Assembly (NCBI GenBank): GCA_013697635.1
Contig: JACCWM010000054.1
Location: forward strand, 1-35,115
Length of the DNA stretch: 35,115 nt
Reading direction: 5' to 3'
DNA from: Lujinxingiaceae bacterium
GTDB taxonomy: Bacteria > Myxococcota_A > Bradymonadia > Bradymonadales > Bradymonadaceae
A program made the translations under genes and the position numbers. Below the pieces are notes generated by a model, which was given only the letters and a program-made list of their open reading frames with translations, was not told the origin of the DNA and searched no databases. Shown piece after piece: positions 7,975 to 15,870 of this stretch (positions within the stretch are counted from its first letter, which is position 1; every line of letters starts with the position of its first letter).

Positions 7975-9200
7975 GCGCGTGCCCTGACCTTCATGGTCTG
8001 TCCGACGTAGTCCAAAATGCGTCGAAGCTCGTCGTAGTTCTCGTGTTTCATGCGCAGCCAGGCGTTGGCCATGTAGCCGGCTTCAACGCCCTGCGTCGGC
8101 GAGCCGGTCGGCGGCAGATGGTAATCGATGATGTTGGGAGCGAAGCGATCGCGAATGGTGTTCCAGCCTTGATAGCCGGCGATGCGACCGTCACGATCGG
8201 GTCGCAGCGCGATCAGTCCGGTGGCGTATCGGCGCGAGGGGCGCTGGCTTGGCCGGTTGTGGCAGAGCAGCATGGCCCATTCGCGGTACAAGTCCATGTC
8301 GTTGGCGACGTTGTACAGATCCCAGGTGCGAACACCCGGTGGACGACAGCCAATCTCGGAGAATTTCAGCCCGCGGGGGCCGAAGAACCACTCCATGTGC
8401 GTGGCCGAGGTCTCGATGCCGAGCACTTTGACGACTTTGCGTCCCATTTCCTTGATCTCGGCGTAGCCCGGCGCGCTGTCGATTCGGTTGGTCGTCACCA
8501 GGTAGGGCGAGATCCAGCGCGCGCGCATCGCATCGAGCACGTTGGGATAATAGTGGCTGATGAAATCGTGCACGATCTCGCCGTTATGCGTGAGCGAGTC
8601 GTAGAAGCCCTCGTGGCCTTCGATGAACTCTTCGACGGCCACCGAGCGACCGGCTCGGTCGACGCCGCTTGCGCGAATGGCGGCCTCGAGCTCGGCATCC
8701 GAGTCGACGCGGTATGTGCCGGAGGCGCCCGCGCCGTCGCGCGGCTTGATGATCAACGGATAGCCGACCTGCTCGGCAAAGGCGCGAACCTCGGCCCCGC
8801 TGGAGGCGCCGGTGGATTGGGCGCATGAGACGCCGCCCTCGCGAAGGGCTTCTTTCATCGCGGGCTTGTCGCGGCAGAGATAGGCCGTGCGATAGGACAT
8901 GCCCGGGATCGATGCGGCCTCGCGCACCTTTGCCGCGGTCAGCACATGGGCCTCGACGGTGGTCTCGAGGCGGTCGACGTGAGCGTGGCGCTGCACGTGG
9001 GCGACGGCGCGAAGCATCGACTTTTCGTCGCAGACGTTTTTGACCTCCTCATAGTGCGTCAGGAGGTGTCGCATTTCATCGTCGAGCGAGGCTTTCGATC
9101 CCTCGCCGATGGCCGTGACTTTGGCACCGACCTCGGCCAGGGCGCGCACGAAATGACGTTGATTGGTGGGGAATCGTGGTTCCACAAAGATTACATGCAT
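7971..9200 (-). CDS. ATP-grasp domain ligase (paralogue 2)
   Basis: 409 residues, beginning MHVIFVEPRFP, with the same architecture as the plus-strand protein at 265-1485. It has a pre-ATP-grasp Rossmann-like domain, then YPLIIKPRDGAGASGTYR near 155-170 (ATP binding), VEEFIEGHEGF near 203, and the metal-ligand segment THMEWFFGPRGLKFSEIGCRPPG near 280-300. GGGGAG lies 8 bases before the ATG, inside the end of the glycogen synthase gene; its TGA overlaps the start of the S51-like gene. ATP-grasp ligases join a carboxylate to an amine or thiol. Two paralogues in one locus suggest two successive couplings or two alternative substrates (inference). Confidence 0.88.
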   Translation of the reverse strand: MHVIFVEPRFPTNQRHFVRALAEVGAKVTAIGEGSKASLDDEMRHLLTHYEEVKNVCDEKSMLRAVAHVQRHAHVDRLETTVEAHVLTAAKVREAASIPGMSYRTAYLCRDKPAMKEALREGGVSCAQSTGASSGAEVRAFAEQVGYPLIIKPRDGAGASGTYRVDSDAELEAAIRASGVDRAGRSVAVEEFIEGHEGFYDSLTHNGEIVHDFISHYYPNVLDAMRARWISPYLVTTNRIDSAPGYAEIKEMGRKVVKVLGIETSATHMEWFFGPRGLKFSEIGCRPPGVRTWDLYNVANDMDLYREWAMLLCHNRPSQRPSRRYATGLIALRPDRDGRIAGYQGWNTIRDRFAPNIIDYHLPPTGSPTQGVEAGYMANAWLRMKHENYDELRRILDYVGQTMKVRARA

Positions 9201-9203
9201 CGT

Positions 9204-10637
9204 TCAACTCCCCAGGCGGGAAAAGAGTGTTTCGTAGATGCGGGCTTGAGCAGCCCAGGAATAGTCTTTGGCCATGCCGTTGGCCTGCAATTGGCGCCAG
9301 GCCGCCGGGTCACGGTAGGTCTGCAAGGCCGTGCTCAGTGCCCAGCGCAGGCCGTGGGTGTCATGGTGATCGAAGACAAAGCCCGTGCCCGTGCCGCTTG
9401 GCGGATGCCATTGCTGCACGGTATCGGCCAGGCCGCCGGTTCGGTGCACGACAGGCACCGTGCCGTAGCGCAGGCTGTACATCTGGTTGAGGCCGCAGGG
9501 CTCGTAGCGCGAGGGCATCAAAAAGATGTCCGAGCCGGCCTCGATCATGTGCGCCAGGGGATTGGAGAAGCCCCGATAGAAGACCACTTGCTTTGGAAAC
9601 GCGCGCTGCAGTGAGGCGAAGGTCTCCTCGAGGCGCGACTCGCCATTTCCCAGCACGATGAGCTGCACGTCGCGCTTGGCGAGCAGGGCAGGCAAGACGC
9701 CGGGGATAAGCTCGAAGCCCTTCTGGCTGGCCAGGCGCGAGACGATGCCAACCAGGGGCACACCCTTGACGTAGGGCAGGCCCATGCTGGTGAGCAGGGC
9801 TTGTTTGTTCTTCTCTTTGCCGGAGAGATCGTCGGCGCTGTAGTGATGGGCGATGTGTTTGTCGGTCTCGGGCGACCAAACTTCGTAGTCGACGCCGTTG
9901 AGCACGCCGACCACGGTCGAGGAGCGTGCACGCAGGAAAGGATCCATGCCGGCGCCGTGCTCCTCGGTCTGGATCTCTCGGGCGTAGGTCGGGCTGACTG
10001 TGCTGATGCCGTCGGCGTAGATCACGCCGTGGAGCATGAAGTTGATGCGTCCCTGGCGCAGCAAGTCCTGGTGCAAGAGGTGCTCGGAGCCGCCGAGATT
10101 GAGATCGGGCAGGATATCCGAGGAGAATCCGCCCTGGTAGTTCATGTTGTGGATCGTGAGCAGCGTGCGCGTGGAAGCGAAGAGCTTATCCCAGGCAAAC
10201 TGGGTCTTGAGGATCAGGGGCAACATCGCCGTCTGCCAGTCGTGACAGTGTAAGATGTCGGGCGCAAAGCCCATACGCTGGCTGGTCATCAGCGCAGCGA
10301 TGCTCAGCGTCAAAAAGCGCCGGTGTTCATCGGGGGCATTGCCGTAGATCGAGCCGCGCCCAAAGAGCACGGGGCAGTGCACGAAGTAGGCGGTCTTGTT
10401 GTCGGCATCGCGCAAGATCTTGGTGCGGTAGGTGTGGGAGCCAAGCCTGACGTCGAGCTCGTCGACGACCTTCTCGAAGCGCAAGGCCGAGGTGTCGACT
10501 TTGTCGTAGAGCGGCAGGAAGACGCGCACATCGTGGCCGGCGCGCTGCAGATAGCGCGGAAGGGCACCGACGACATCGGCCAGTCCACCCGTCTTTGCAT
10601 ACGGGACCATCTCCGAGCTAACTCCCAAGATATTCAT
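9204..10637 (-). CDS. glgA: Glycogen synthase, GT5 family
   Basis: 477 residues from ATG 10637, preceded by GGAG 7 bases upstream. The ATG lies only two bases after the stop of the amidohydrolase gene; an in-frame start at 10649 would overlap that gene. It matches bacterial starch/glycogen synthase: KTGGLADVVGALP at the N-terminus (K15-T-G-G, ADP-glucose site), HCHDWQTAMLP, the GT-B linker region GIVSRLASQKGFEL, and the C-terminal catalytic block SRYEPCGLNQMYSLRYGTVPVVHRTGGLADTV. It elongates alpha-1,4-glucan from ADP-glucose in the cytoplasm. No other glycogen gene (glgB, glgC, glgP) is in the window. Its tight packing in an amidoligase operon is unusual and suggests either a glucan-linked product or a specialised paralogue (inference). 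Confidence 0.93.
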   Translation of the reverse strand: MNILGVSSEMVPYAKTGGLADVVGALPRYLQRAGHDVRVFLPLYDKVDTSALRFEKVVDELDVRLGSHTYRTKILRDADNKTAYFVHCPVLFGRGSIYGNAPDEHRRFLTLSIAALMTSQRMGFAPDILHCHDWQTAMLPLILKTQFAWDKLFASTRTLLTIHNMNYQGGFSSDILPDLNLGGSEHLLHQDLLRQGRINFMLHGVIYADGISTVSPTYAREIQTEEHGAGMDPFLRARSSTVVGVLNGVDYEVWSPETDKHIAHHYSADDLSGKEKNKQALLTSMGLPYVKGVPLVGIVSRLASQKGFELIPGVLPALLAKRDVQLIVLGNGESRLEETFASLQRAFPKQVVFYRGFSNPLAHMIEAGSDIFLMPSRYEPCGLNQMYSLRYGTVPVVHRTGGLADTVQQWHPPSGTGTGFVFDHHDTHGLRWALSTALQTYRDPAAWRQLQANGMAKDYSWAAQARIYETLFSRLGS

Positions 10638-10639
10638 AC

Positions 10640-11569
10640 TCAACTCCACTGCCCGAGCGCACGAGCGAGCGCCCGTGCGACACGCTCGATCTTCTCGGCG
10701 CCGATGTGCATCTGAACGAACGGATCAAAGGGATCGGCCAGCAGATCACGGCGCACTTCAAGACAAAGTGCGCGTCCGGGCCGCTCCATGACGTGGTCCC
10801 AGGCCATGGTGCTGGGATGTAGCGGATAGGTCGAGCCCTCGGACAGTGGCCAGTCCAGCGCAGCAAGCTCTTTTCGAAGCGCCTCGAGCAGCTCGCGCGG
10901 CGCATGATCGCGGCCCTCGCTGTCGCGGCAAATCACGTCGATCTCAGGTCGAAGCGGCCAACTCGGCTCGATCTCGGGCTCGTAGGCCCGTCGAAGATTT
11001 TTGACGATGTCTTCGTCGACTTGCACGTCGACCGAGCGAGGCGAATAGGTGTGAAGCAAGAGCACCGCGCCATTGGGGCTGAGGCCGGCGGCCGCCGTCT
11101 TCACCGCATCCATGTAGGCGTCGTAGCGATCGCGAAGCAGCGCGCGGTCCGACTGGGCAACGATCCAGGGCATCAGCCCTGGCGTCACGCGGCCCTCGCG
11201 AAAGGCCTCCGGCGAGGCGTCCATGCGCCGGTTGCAATCGATGAAGGTGCGAGGGATGCGCGAGCGCACCAGCACAACGCTTCGCGTCGGCGCCATCTCC
11301 ACTAGATACTCGGCCGTCTTGAGTGCCAGCTCGAAGGCGCCCACGTCGGTGTTCACATGGAAGAAATCGCAAAGCCCTTCGGGCAGCGGACTCTCCATGT
11401 GAGCGGCCAACTCCAAAAAGTCCGCCGTCTCGGTGGCCCCATGGGGGATCTCCATCAACAGGTCGGGAGCAGCCGAGGCGTCGGCCTCGAGACCGCGTAC
11501 CACATGGACATCGGCAATGTGAGCAATGGAGTGGGACTGCATACATCTCGTTTCATGTACCCGAACCAT
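10640..11569 (-). CDS. N-formylglutamate amidohydrolase-family enzyme
   Basis: 309 residues if ATG 11569 is used. It matches the FGase family (PF05013-like): LLMEIPHGAT near 38-48 with the conserved His-Gly, RTFIDCNRRMD near 106-116, VLLLHTYSPRS near 168-178, and ALCLEVRRDLL near 273-283. Family members hydrolyse N-acyl or N-formyl amino acids and acidic amides using a zinc site related to M14 and AstE/ASPA peptidases. ATG 11569 lies inside an inverted repeat and has no ribosome site. The in-frame ATG at 11542, preceded by GAG in ACGAGATGT, is an equally good start and would remove nine residues. It may begin its own transcript, since 131 bases separate it from the M14 gene. Confidence 0.85.
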   Translation of the reverse strand: MVRVHETRCMQSHSIAHIADVHVVRGLEADASAAPDLLMEIPHGATETADFLELAAHMESPLPEGLCDFFHVNTDVGAFELALKTAEYLVEMAPTRSVVLVRSRIPRTFIDCNRRMDASPEAFREGRVTPGLMPWIVAQSDRALLRDRYDAYMDAVKTAAAGLSPNGAVLLLHTYSPRSVDVQVDEDIVKNLRRAYEPEIEPSWPLRPEIDVICRDSEGRDHAPRELLEALRKELAALDWPLSEGSTYPLHPSTMAWDHVMERPGRALCLEVRRDLLADPFDPFVQMHIGAEKIERVARALARALGQWS

Positions 11570-11577
11570 GGGTTCGG
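11561..11577. promoter_or_regulatory. Inverted repeat at the start of the amidohydrolase gene
   Basis: CCGAACC (11561-11567) and GGTTCGG (11571-11577) form a perfect 7-bp inverted repeat with a 3-base centre. It overlaps the upstream candidate start codon and lies just before the alternative ATG at 11542. It could be an operator or an RNA hairpin in the leader. AT-rich sequence at about 11585-11597 lies immediately upstream and could be a -10 region. Confidence 0.4.
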
Positions 11578-11652
11578 TCGAAGCTGAAAATATTAAAGCA
11601 CGCCTACCAGAATCAGCATGGCGCGCTACAAGTGCGCACTATATCTGAGCCT

Positions 11653-11684
11653 TGCGCGACGCGCTAGCGCGTTGTCGTGGCAAG
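11653..11684 (-). terminator. Hairpin after the M14 peptidase gene
   Basis: Imperfect stem-loop between the M14 gene and the amidohydrolase gene. ACGCGC and GCGCGT pair around a TA centre, and outer CTTGC and GCAAG arms can extend it. No T-run follows on the minus strand, so termination is uncertain; it may be an attenuating or RNA-stabilising structure. Confidence 0.3.
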
Positions 11685-11700
11685 GGTCAAGCGAAACCTC

Positions 11701-13410
11701 TTACAGTTCGATGACGATGGTGTTGCAGCCGGCCCGCCCGGCGTTCCAGCGGATCTCGAGGCGGCCTTTTCCGTGGACGGTCCACTCGACGAATTGGCGG
11801 TGGCCGCGGGCGGGCAGCCCGGCGTAGACGGCGTTTCGCGCGCTTCCGGTGCGCACATTGCCCCAGCCGTCGAGGTGGTCGAGTTGGCGCTCGAGGGGGT
11901 GATCGCAGACAAGACCAGCGCTCAGGTGCAAGCGCGCCCAGACCGGAGGACTTGCACCAATGGTGCTGCCGCGCTCGAGACCGCTGGTCGGCAAGAAACC
12001 CAGGTTTTCCAGGGTCAGGCGCACGCGGTGAACGCCGTCGCCAAGTGGCGTGGTCGCGAGATTGGCCTGGACCTCGGGCAGCGCCTGGCGAGCGCGCTCG
12101 GCCATCTTGAAGGCCTTGGCACACTCGTCGGCCAGGAGTTTGGTCGGCGGGTTTCGGATGGTGCGCAGGTACTCGATGCCTCCGATTTCGACGGGGCCGA
12201 GTTGCGGGTGTTCAAAAGGGCGCCAGGCCACGACGTTGTCGGCGTCTTCGGCGAACTTGCGCAGGAACTGTCGCAGCTGCTCGGGCGGCGGACGCATGAG
12301 AAAGTCGATCGGGCTTTGGACTTCGATGGCGGCATAGCCGATGGGATCCCATAACTCCACGGTGAAGCCCGGCACGCCGAAGACGGTGCTGATCGTGTCG
12401 GCCCAGACGCCGACAATCGCGCGCTCCTTGTCGTACATGAAGTCTGGAAAGACGCGAACGACGCGGTAGCCCGTGCCCTCGGCCACGTCGACGGCGAGCT
12501 GTTCCATGAGATCGATGTCGCCCTTGCTGAGCGGAGAATCCTTGCGATAGGGCTGGGTGAGAATGCAACCCGTGTAGGTGTGCATGGTCAGCGCACAGGC
12601 CAGACGCGGGTGGGCTGCGAAGGCGTCCACGACGGCGCGCGACTCTGGCTCGCTCAGGGGAAAGCGGCCGCCATGCATGCCGAACATCGAAAACGGCTCC
12701 CAGCCGCCCGGAAAGTTGCGGTTGAGATCGACGCCGAACTCGCGTGCGGCGCTGGTCCAGCGTACGCCGTCCCAGTTGACAAAGGTGCCTTCGTCGCAAA
12801 GAAAGAAGGCATCTTTTGCATCGTCATCGAGCGTGCGAGGGCGCATAAAGGGCGCCCAGGTCTCGTCCTCGACGAAGGCGCCCGCCGGATGCTTCCAGCG
12901 CATCATGCGAACCGCGCCGTCGCCGTCGATATCACACGCGTCGAGGCCACCGCGCACCTGTCCGCCGACGCTTGGGCTCAGCGACGAGCGCACAAACGGC
13001 GCGCCCTCGTACATGGCTTGCACGCCGTCGGGCGAGATGCACGGCATGGCCACCACCTCGTGGGTCGAGAACCAGCGCGCAAGCGCAGCGTCGGCGTCAA
13101 GCAGGCGCTCCATCCAGGTCGAGATCGCGAAGAGGACGGCGCTAACGCCGGTGAACTCACTGGCATGGGTGCCGGCATCGAGCCATAGAGCCGGGCGTTC
13201 TCCGCGCCTGGAGCCGTCTGCTCCGAGGTCTTTGGCGCTCAAAGTCAGCAAGAGCAGGGGGCGTCCACGGCCGGACTCGCCGACGACCGTGAGTTCCACC
13301 CACTCGGGGTGTTCGGCTGCCAGCGCGCGGCAGAAGTTCTCGACGTAGTTGAAATCGACGTAGTCGTCGGCGTGATAGGGGGTCCAGGACATGGCGGGCA
13401 CAGAGCTCAT
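11701..13410 (-). CDS. M14-family zinc carboxypeptidase-like protein
   Basis: 569 residues from ATG 13410; ATG 13392 is also possible, and an upstream TTG would add ten residues. The M14 signature is complete: zinc ligands in GTHASEF (H82 and E85 from this start), SPDGVQ, DLNRNFPGGW (substrate-binding Asn-Arg), the third zinc ligand in LTMHTYTG, and the catalytic Glu in FTVELW. A DIDGDGAVRMMRW segment is the acidic-loop insertion seen in some large M14 members. A beta-rich C-terminal domain of about 140 residues follows. No signal peptide is seen, so a cytoplasmic site is likely, unusual for a carboxypeptidase. It is the first gene of the leftward set, 131 bases from the next, and may remove terminal residues from the cluster's peptide-like product (inference). 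Confidence 0.87.
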   Translation of the reverse strand: MSSVPAMSWTPYHADDYVDFNYVENFCRALAAEHPEWVELTVVGESGRGRPLLLLTLSAKDLGADGSRRGERPALWLDAGTHASEFTGVSAVLFAISTWMERLLDADAALARWFSTHEVVAMPCISPDGVQAMYEGAPFVRSSLSPSVGGQVRGGLDACDIDGDGAVRMMRWKHPAGAFVEDETWAPFMRPRTLDDDAKDAFFLCDEGTFVNWDGVRWTSAAREFGVDLNRNFPGGWEPFSMFGMHGGRFPLSEPESRAVVDAFAAHPRLACALTMHTYTGCILTQPYRKDSPLSKGDIDLMEQLAVDVAEGTGYRVVRVFPDFMYDKERAIVGVWADTISTVFGVPGFTVELWDPIGYAAIEVQSPIDFLMRPPPEQLRQFLRKFAEDADNVVAWRPFEHPQLGPVEIGGIEYLRTIRNPPTKLLADECAKAFKMAERARQALPEVQANLATTPLGDGVHRVRLTLENLGFLPTSGLERGSTIGASPPVWARLHLSAGLVCDHPLERQLDHLDGWGNVRTGSARNAVYAGLPARGHRQFVEWTVHGKGRLEIRWNAGRAGCNTIVIEL

Positions 13411-13765
13411 GGGGCAGTTGGCGCGTGGAGCGCGCAGCAAGGTGGGGCCAGGGCCGATCGACTAGGGTCCAAAGCCAGCTTCGCCCATAATACAGGCGGG
13501 CTGGCTGTGCCAGCGAAAAGAGGATGACCAGCGGACAACCTCGTCCACTGCGCACAGCATTGATGACGGCTTGGGGTAAGGCGCGTGAGCTGAACTAGTC
13601 CCACTGCGCTTTGGCGAGTGGTATTTGACAAGATCGCGCAAGCCAGCCATGAATCTCGCATCGAGCTCTTGAGCATCAAGGGCGTCCGCAACTCTCAAAA
13701 ACGCGCGTCTGTTGAGCCTGATGGCCAGCCAGCGGACGCGATGACTACCGCGAAGGTCATTGGCC
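13411..13765. other. Intergenic region between divergent genes
   Basis: This 355-base region separates the leftward M14 gene from the rightward permease gene and must hold both promoters. TTGACA at 13625-13630 is a consensus -35 for the plus strand, but the -10 at the right distance is poor. CATAAT at 13486-13491 is a possible -10. No convincing gene is seen; frames reading through here lack ribosome sites and recognisable sequence. Confidence 0.4.
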
Positions 13766-14521
13766 ATGCTCACTGCGTCCGCGATTGCCCTGTTGATGGC
13801 GATCGTCTTTGTGGCCTTCGTCACCGAAGCCGCTGTGGGCTTTGGGGCGACGATCCTCACCGTCACGCTTGGTGCGCACCTCGTACCGATCAAAGTGCTG
13901 CTTCCAGCGTTTGTCCCGCTCAACATCTTGTTGTCGCTGTGGATCGTGGCGTTGCATCACAAGGACATCGACCGTGATTATCTGACACGGCGTATTTTGC
14001 CCTCGGTAGCGGTGGGAATGATTGGTGGGATGGGGCTCTACCGCATCGGCAGCCCCGAACATCTTTTACTGGGCTTTGGCGTCTTCGTCGTCCTGCTCTC
14101 GGCCGGCGAGCTCTACAAGGTGTTTCGCTTTAAGGCATCGAGCGCGCCCATGGCTGCCTGGAAGTCGATCGGCATGTTGGGTGCAGGCGGCATCGTTCAT
14201 GGCATGTTTGGCTCGGGAGGACCGCTGATCGTCTACGTGGCTGGCCGGCAACTTCATGATAAGGGCAAGTTTCGTGTGACGCTGGCGACGCTTTGGCTGA
14301 TTCTCAACACCGTCTTGGTTCTCCACTTTCTGATTGCAGGTGATCTCACGCTCACGACGCTCAAGACCTCGATGCTTTTGTTACCGATGCTCGCCCTGGG
14401 GATTGCGGTCGGTGACCAGGCTCACAAACGCCTCGCTCAGCATGTCTTTCGCGTCGTGGTGTGGCTGGTGCTACTCGTGGCTGCCGTCATTTTGGTCGGC
14501 CGGCACATGTTCGCCGATTGA
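13766..14521 (+). CDS. TauE/SafE-family membrane permease
   Basis: 251 residues, almost entirely hydrophobic, with about seven or eight membrane helices. The two-repeat architecture of the TauE/SafE (PF01925) family is visible: FVTEAAVGFGATILTVTLGAHLVP in the first half, and GGIVHGMFGSGGPLIVYV, the hallmark glycine-rich half-helix, in the second. Family members move sulfite, sulfoacetate, taurine-derived or other organic anions across the inner membrane. I use ATG 13766 because GAAGG (13752-13756) is 9 bases upstream; an in-frame TTG at 13760 is too close to it. It stands alone, with no sulfur-metabolism gene nearby, so the substrate is open. Confidence 0.88.
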   Translation: MLTASAIALLMAIVFVAFVTEAAVGFGATILTVTLGAHLVPIKVLLPAFVPLNILLSLWIVALHHKDIDRDYLTRRILPSVAVGMIGGMGLYRIGSPEHLLLGFGVFVVLLSAGELYKVFRFKASSAPMAAWKSIGMLGAGGIVHGMFGSGGPLIVYVAGRQLHDKGKFRVTLATLWLILNTVLVLHFLIAGDLTLTTLKTSMLLLPMLALGIAVGDQAHKRLAQHVFRVVVWLVLLVAAVILVGRHMFAD

Positions 14522-14552
14522 CCCGCCAGATTCCTTTCGCAAACTCAAAACA

Positions 14553-14580
14553 GTGTCAGGAACCTTTACAAGTTGTTGAT
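14553..14580 (+). repeat. 28-base RAYT-associated repeat, solo copy
   Basis: A 28-base sequence beginning GTGTCAGGAACCTT and ending CAAGTTGTTGAT. It shares 28-base length and most positions with copies at 15854-15881 and 30393-30420, and with an inverted copy at 17007-17034. The middle copies flank the tyrosine transposase gene; this one is a solo copy between the permease and L,D-transpeptidase genes. Confidence 0.7.
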
Positions 14581-14649
14581 TATTAAGGTGGATGTGGAGG
14601 GTGTGTGGTCGGATGGATGGACGAAGGCGTTTGGGCGCAGATGATTAGA

Positions 14650-14681
14650 CCTCAAGGATTGGTTAACCTGACCTTGAGGAG
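14650..14681 (+). promoter_or_regulatory. Inverted repeat that includes the ribosome binding site
   Basis: CCTCAAGG (14650-14657) pairs perfectly with CCTTGAGG (14672-14679), and the loop is centred on a second palindrome GGTTAACC (14661-14668). The Shine-Dalgarno sequence GAGGAG (14676-14681) overlaps the right arm, 5 bases before the GTG start of the L,D-transpeptidase gene. In RNA this stem would hide the ribosome site; as DNA it could be an operator. Confidence 0.5.
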
Positions 14682-14686
14682 TCGCC

Positions 14687-15766
14687 GTGTACAAGATCCT
14701 CGTCTCTATCGCTTCGATCCTGCTGCTTGCCGGTTGTCCACGCGCAAGTCAAGTGCCGGACGCGGACGTTCGCCCGCCGTCAAACCCGGATCCCAAAGTT
14801 CAACAGGTGCCTCACACGGCCTCGTTGATCGAGGACATTTCGATAGACAGTGTCAATTCCGAGCCGATCTTGGACGTGCCAGCCGAAGGGGAGGGGCCGG
14901 CGATCGCCCATGTGCAGATTTTGCTCGACCGGGCGAACTTCTCGCCAGGCATGATTGATGGCCATTGGGGGCATAATACGGAGCGAGCGGTCTATTGGTT
15001 TCAGCGCGCGCATGCTCTCGAGCCAACGGGCCGGGTTGATGAGCGCACTTATGGGCACCTGCGTGATGAGGCTGGAATAGACTTTCTCGTTGGCATCTAC
15101 GAGCTTACCGAGGAAGACTTGGAGGGGCCGTTTGTCGACGTACCTTCGCGCAACTACGAGCGAACGGACCTGGAGTGGCTGGGCTTTTCATCGGCCAAAG
15201 AAATGCTCAGCGAGCGCTTCCATCTGAGTCCGGAGTTGCTCGAGCAACTCAACCCCGAGATCGACTTCGAAGCACTTGAGACGGGCCAAGAACTCAACGT
15301 TCCCAATGTCGAGATCGTAGAATTCGTCGATCAGGATAAGGCCTCAGCGGCAGCCACGCCCGTCGCTTCAATCACCATCTCAAAAGACGAGAACTATCTG
15401 CATGCGCTCGACGAGAGCGGCGAGATTTTGTTCCACTTTCCGATCACACTTGGCGATGCCTACGACCCTGAGCGCTTCTCCAGTCTTCGAGTAGAGGCGA
15501 TCGCCTATGAACCCGACTTTCACTATCAGCCGGAGCTACACGGCGGCCCAGCTGATGCCGAAGATGCCAGGATTGCGCCGGGTCCCAACAGCTCTGTCGG
15601 CCTGGTTTGGATGGCGCTCGATGAGCCCGGTTTCGGCATCCATGGCACCGAGTCGCCCGATACAATCGGCTATGCTACATCGCTTGGCTGCGTGCGCCTG
15701 ACCAATTGGGATGCAGTCTTTCTGGCCAATCACACCCCGATCGGAACGGAAGTAGAGTTTCGCTAA
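14687..15766 (+). CDS. L,D-transpeptidase lipoprotein with peptidoglycan-binding domain
   Basis: 359 residues. The start is GTG with GAGGAG 5 bases upstream. The N-terminus KILVSIASILLLAGC is a lipoprotein signal with lipobox LAGC, so it is membrane-anchored in the periplasm. An acidic/proline linker is followed by a PG-binding-1 domain (HVQILLDRANFSPGMIDGHWGHNTERAVYWFQ, about 75-105), a degenerate LysM-like segment (LSERFHLSPELLEQLNP...LNVPN, about 170-210), and a C-terminal YkuD catalytic domain with HGTES...SLGCVRL (His319, Ser332, Cys335, Arg337). Such enzymes form 3-3 crosslinks in peptidoglycan or attach proteins to it. A terminator overlaps its stop codon, so it is probably monocistronic. 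Confidence 0.92.
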   Translation: MYKILVSIASILLLAGCPRASQVPDADVRPPSNPDPKVQQVPHTASLIEDISIDSVNSEPILDVPAEGEGPAIAHVQILLDRANFSPGMIDGHWGHNTERAVYWFQRAHALEPTGRVDERTYGHLRDEAGIDFLVGIYELTEEDLEGPFVDVPSRNYERTDLEWLGFSSAKEMLSERFHLSPELLEQLNPEIDFEALETGQELNVPNVEIVEFVDQDKASAAATPVASITISKDENYLHALDESGEILFHFPITLGDAYDPERFSSLRVEAIAYEPDFHYQPELHGGPADAEDARIAPGPNSSVGLVWMALDEPGFGIHGTESPDTIGYATSLGCVRLTNWDAVFLANHTPIGTEVEFR

Positions 15767-15789
15767 ACGGCCAGGAAAATGGCCGTTTT
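15765..15789 (+). terminator. Intrinsic terminator of the L,D-transpeptidase gene
   Basis: AAACGGCCA (15765-15773) and TGGCCGTTT (15780-15788) form a perfect 9-bp stem with loop GGAAAA and a short T-tract running into the end of the stem. The left arm overlaps the TAA stop at 15764-15766. Its symmetry would also let it work weakly in the other direction. Confidence 0.8.
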
Positions 15790-15791
15790 CA

Positions 15792-15870
15792 TGAGGAGAG
15801 TGTCTGAGGAGAGTGTCAGGAGTCATTACTGAGGAGAGTGTCTACTGAGGAGAGTGTCAGGAGTCATTAC
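15792..15870. repeat. Tandem repeats upstream of the transposase gene
   Basis: The 13-base unit TGAGGAGAGTGTC occurs four times, at 15792-15804, 15805-15817, 15830-15842 and 15846-15858. Two of these continue into AGGAGTCATTAC (15818-15829 and 15859-15870), making a 25-base direct repeat. The last unit runs into the 28-base RAYT-associated repeat at 15854-15881, so the array looks like stuttered copies of the element's left end. Confidence 0.8.

Noticed and set aside
13625-13653. Sigma-70 promoter with TTGACA
   Set aside because: The -35 is perfect but the hexamer 17 bases on (CATGAA region) is a poor -10; kept only as a remark in the intergenic entry.
15792-15870. CRISPR-like tandem repeats
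   Set aside because: Units are 13-25 bases and abutting or nearly so, with no unique spacers of constant length and no cas genes; they belong to the RAYT end repeats.
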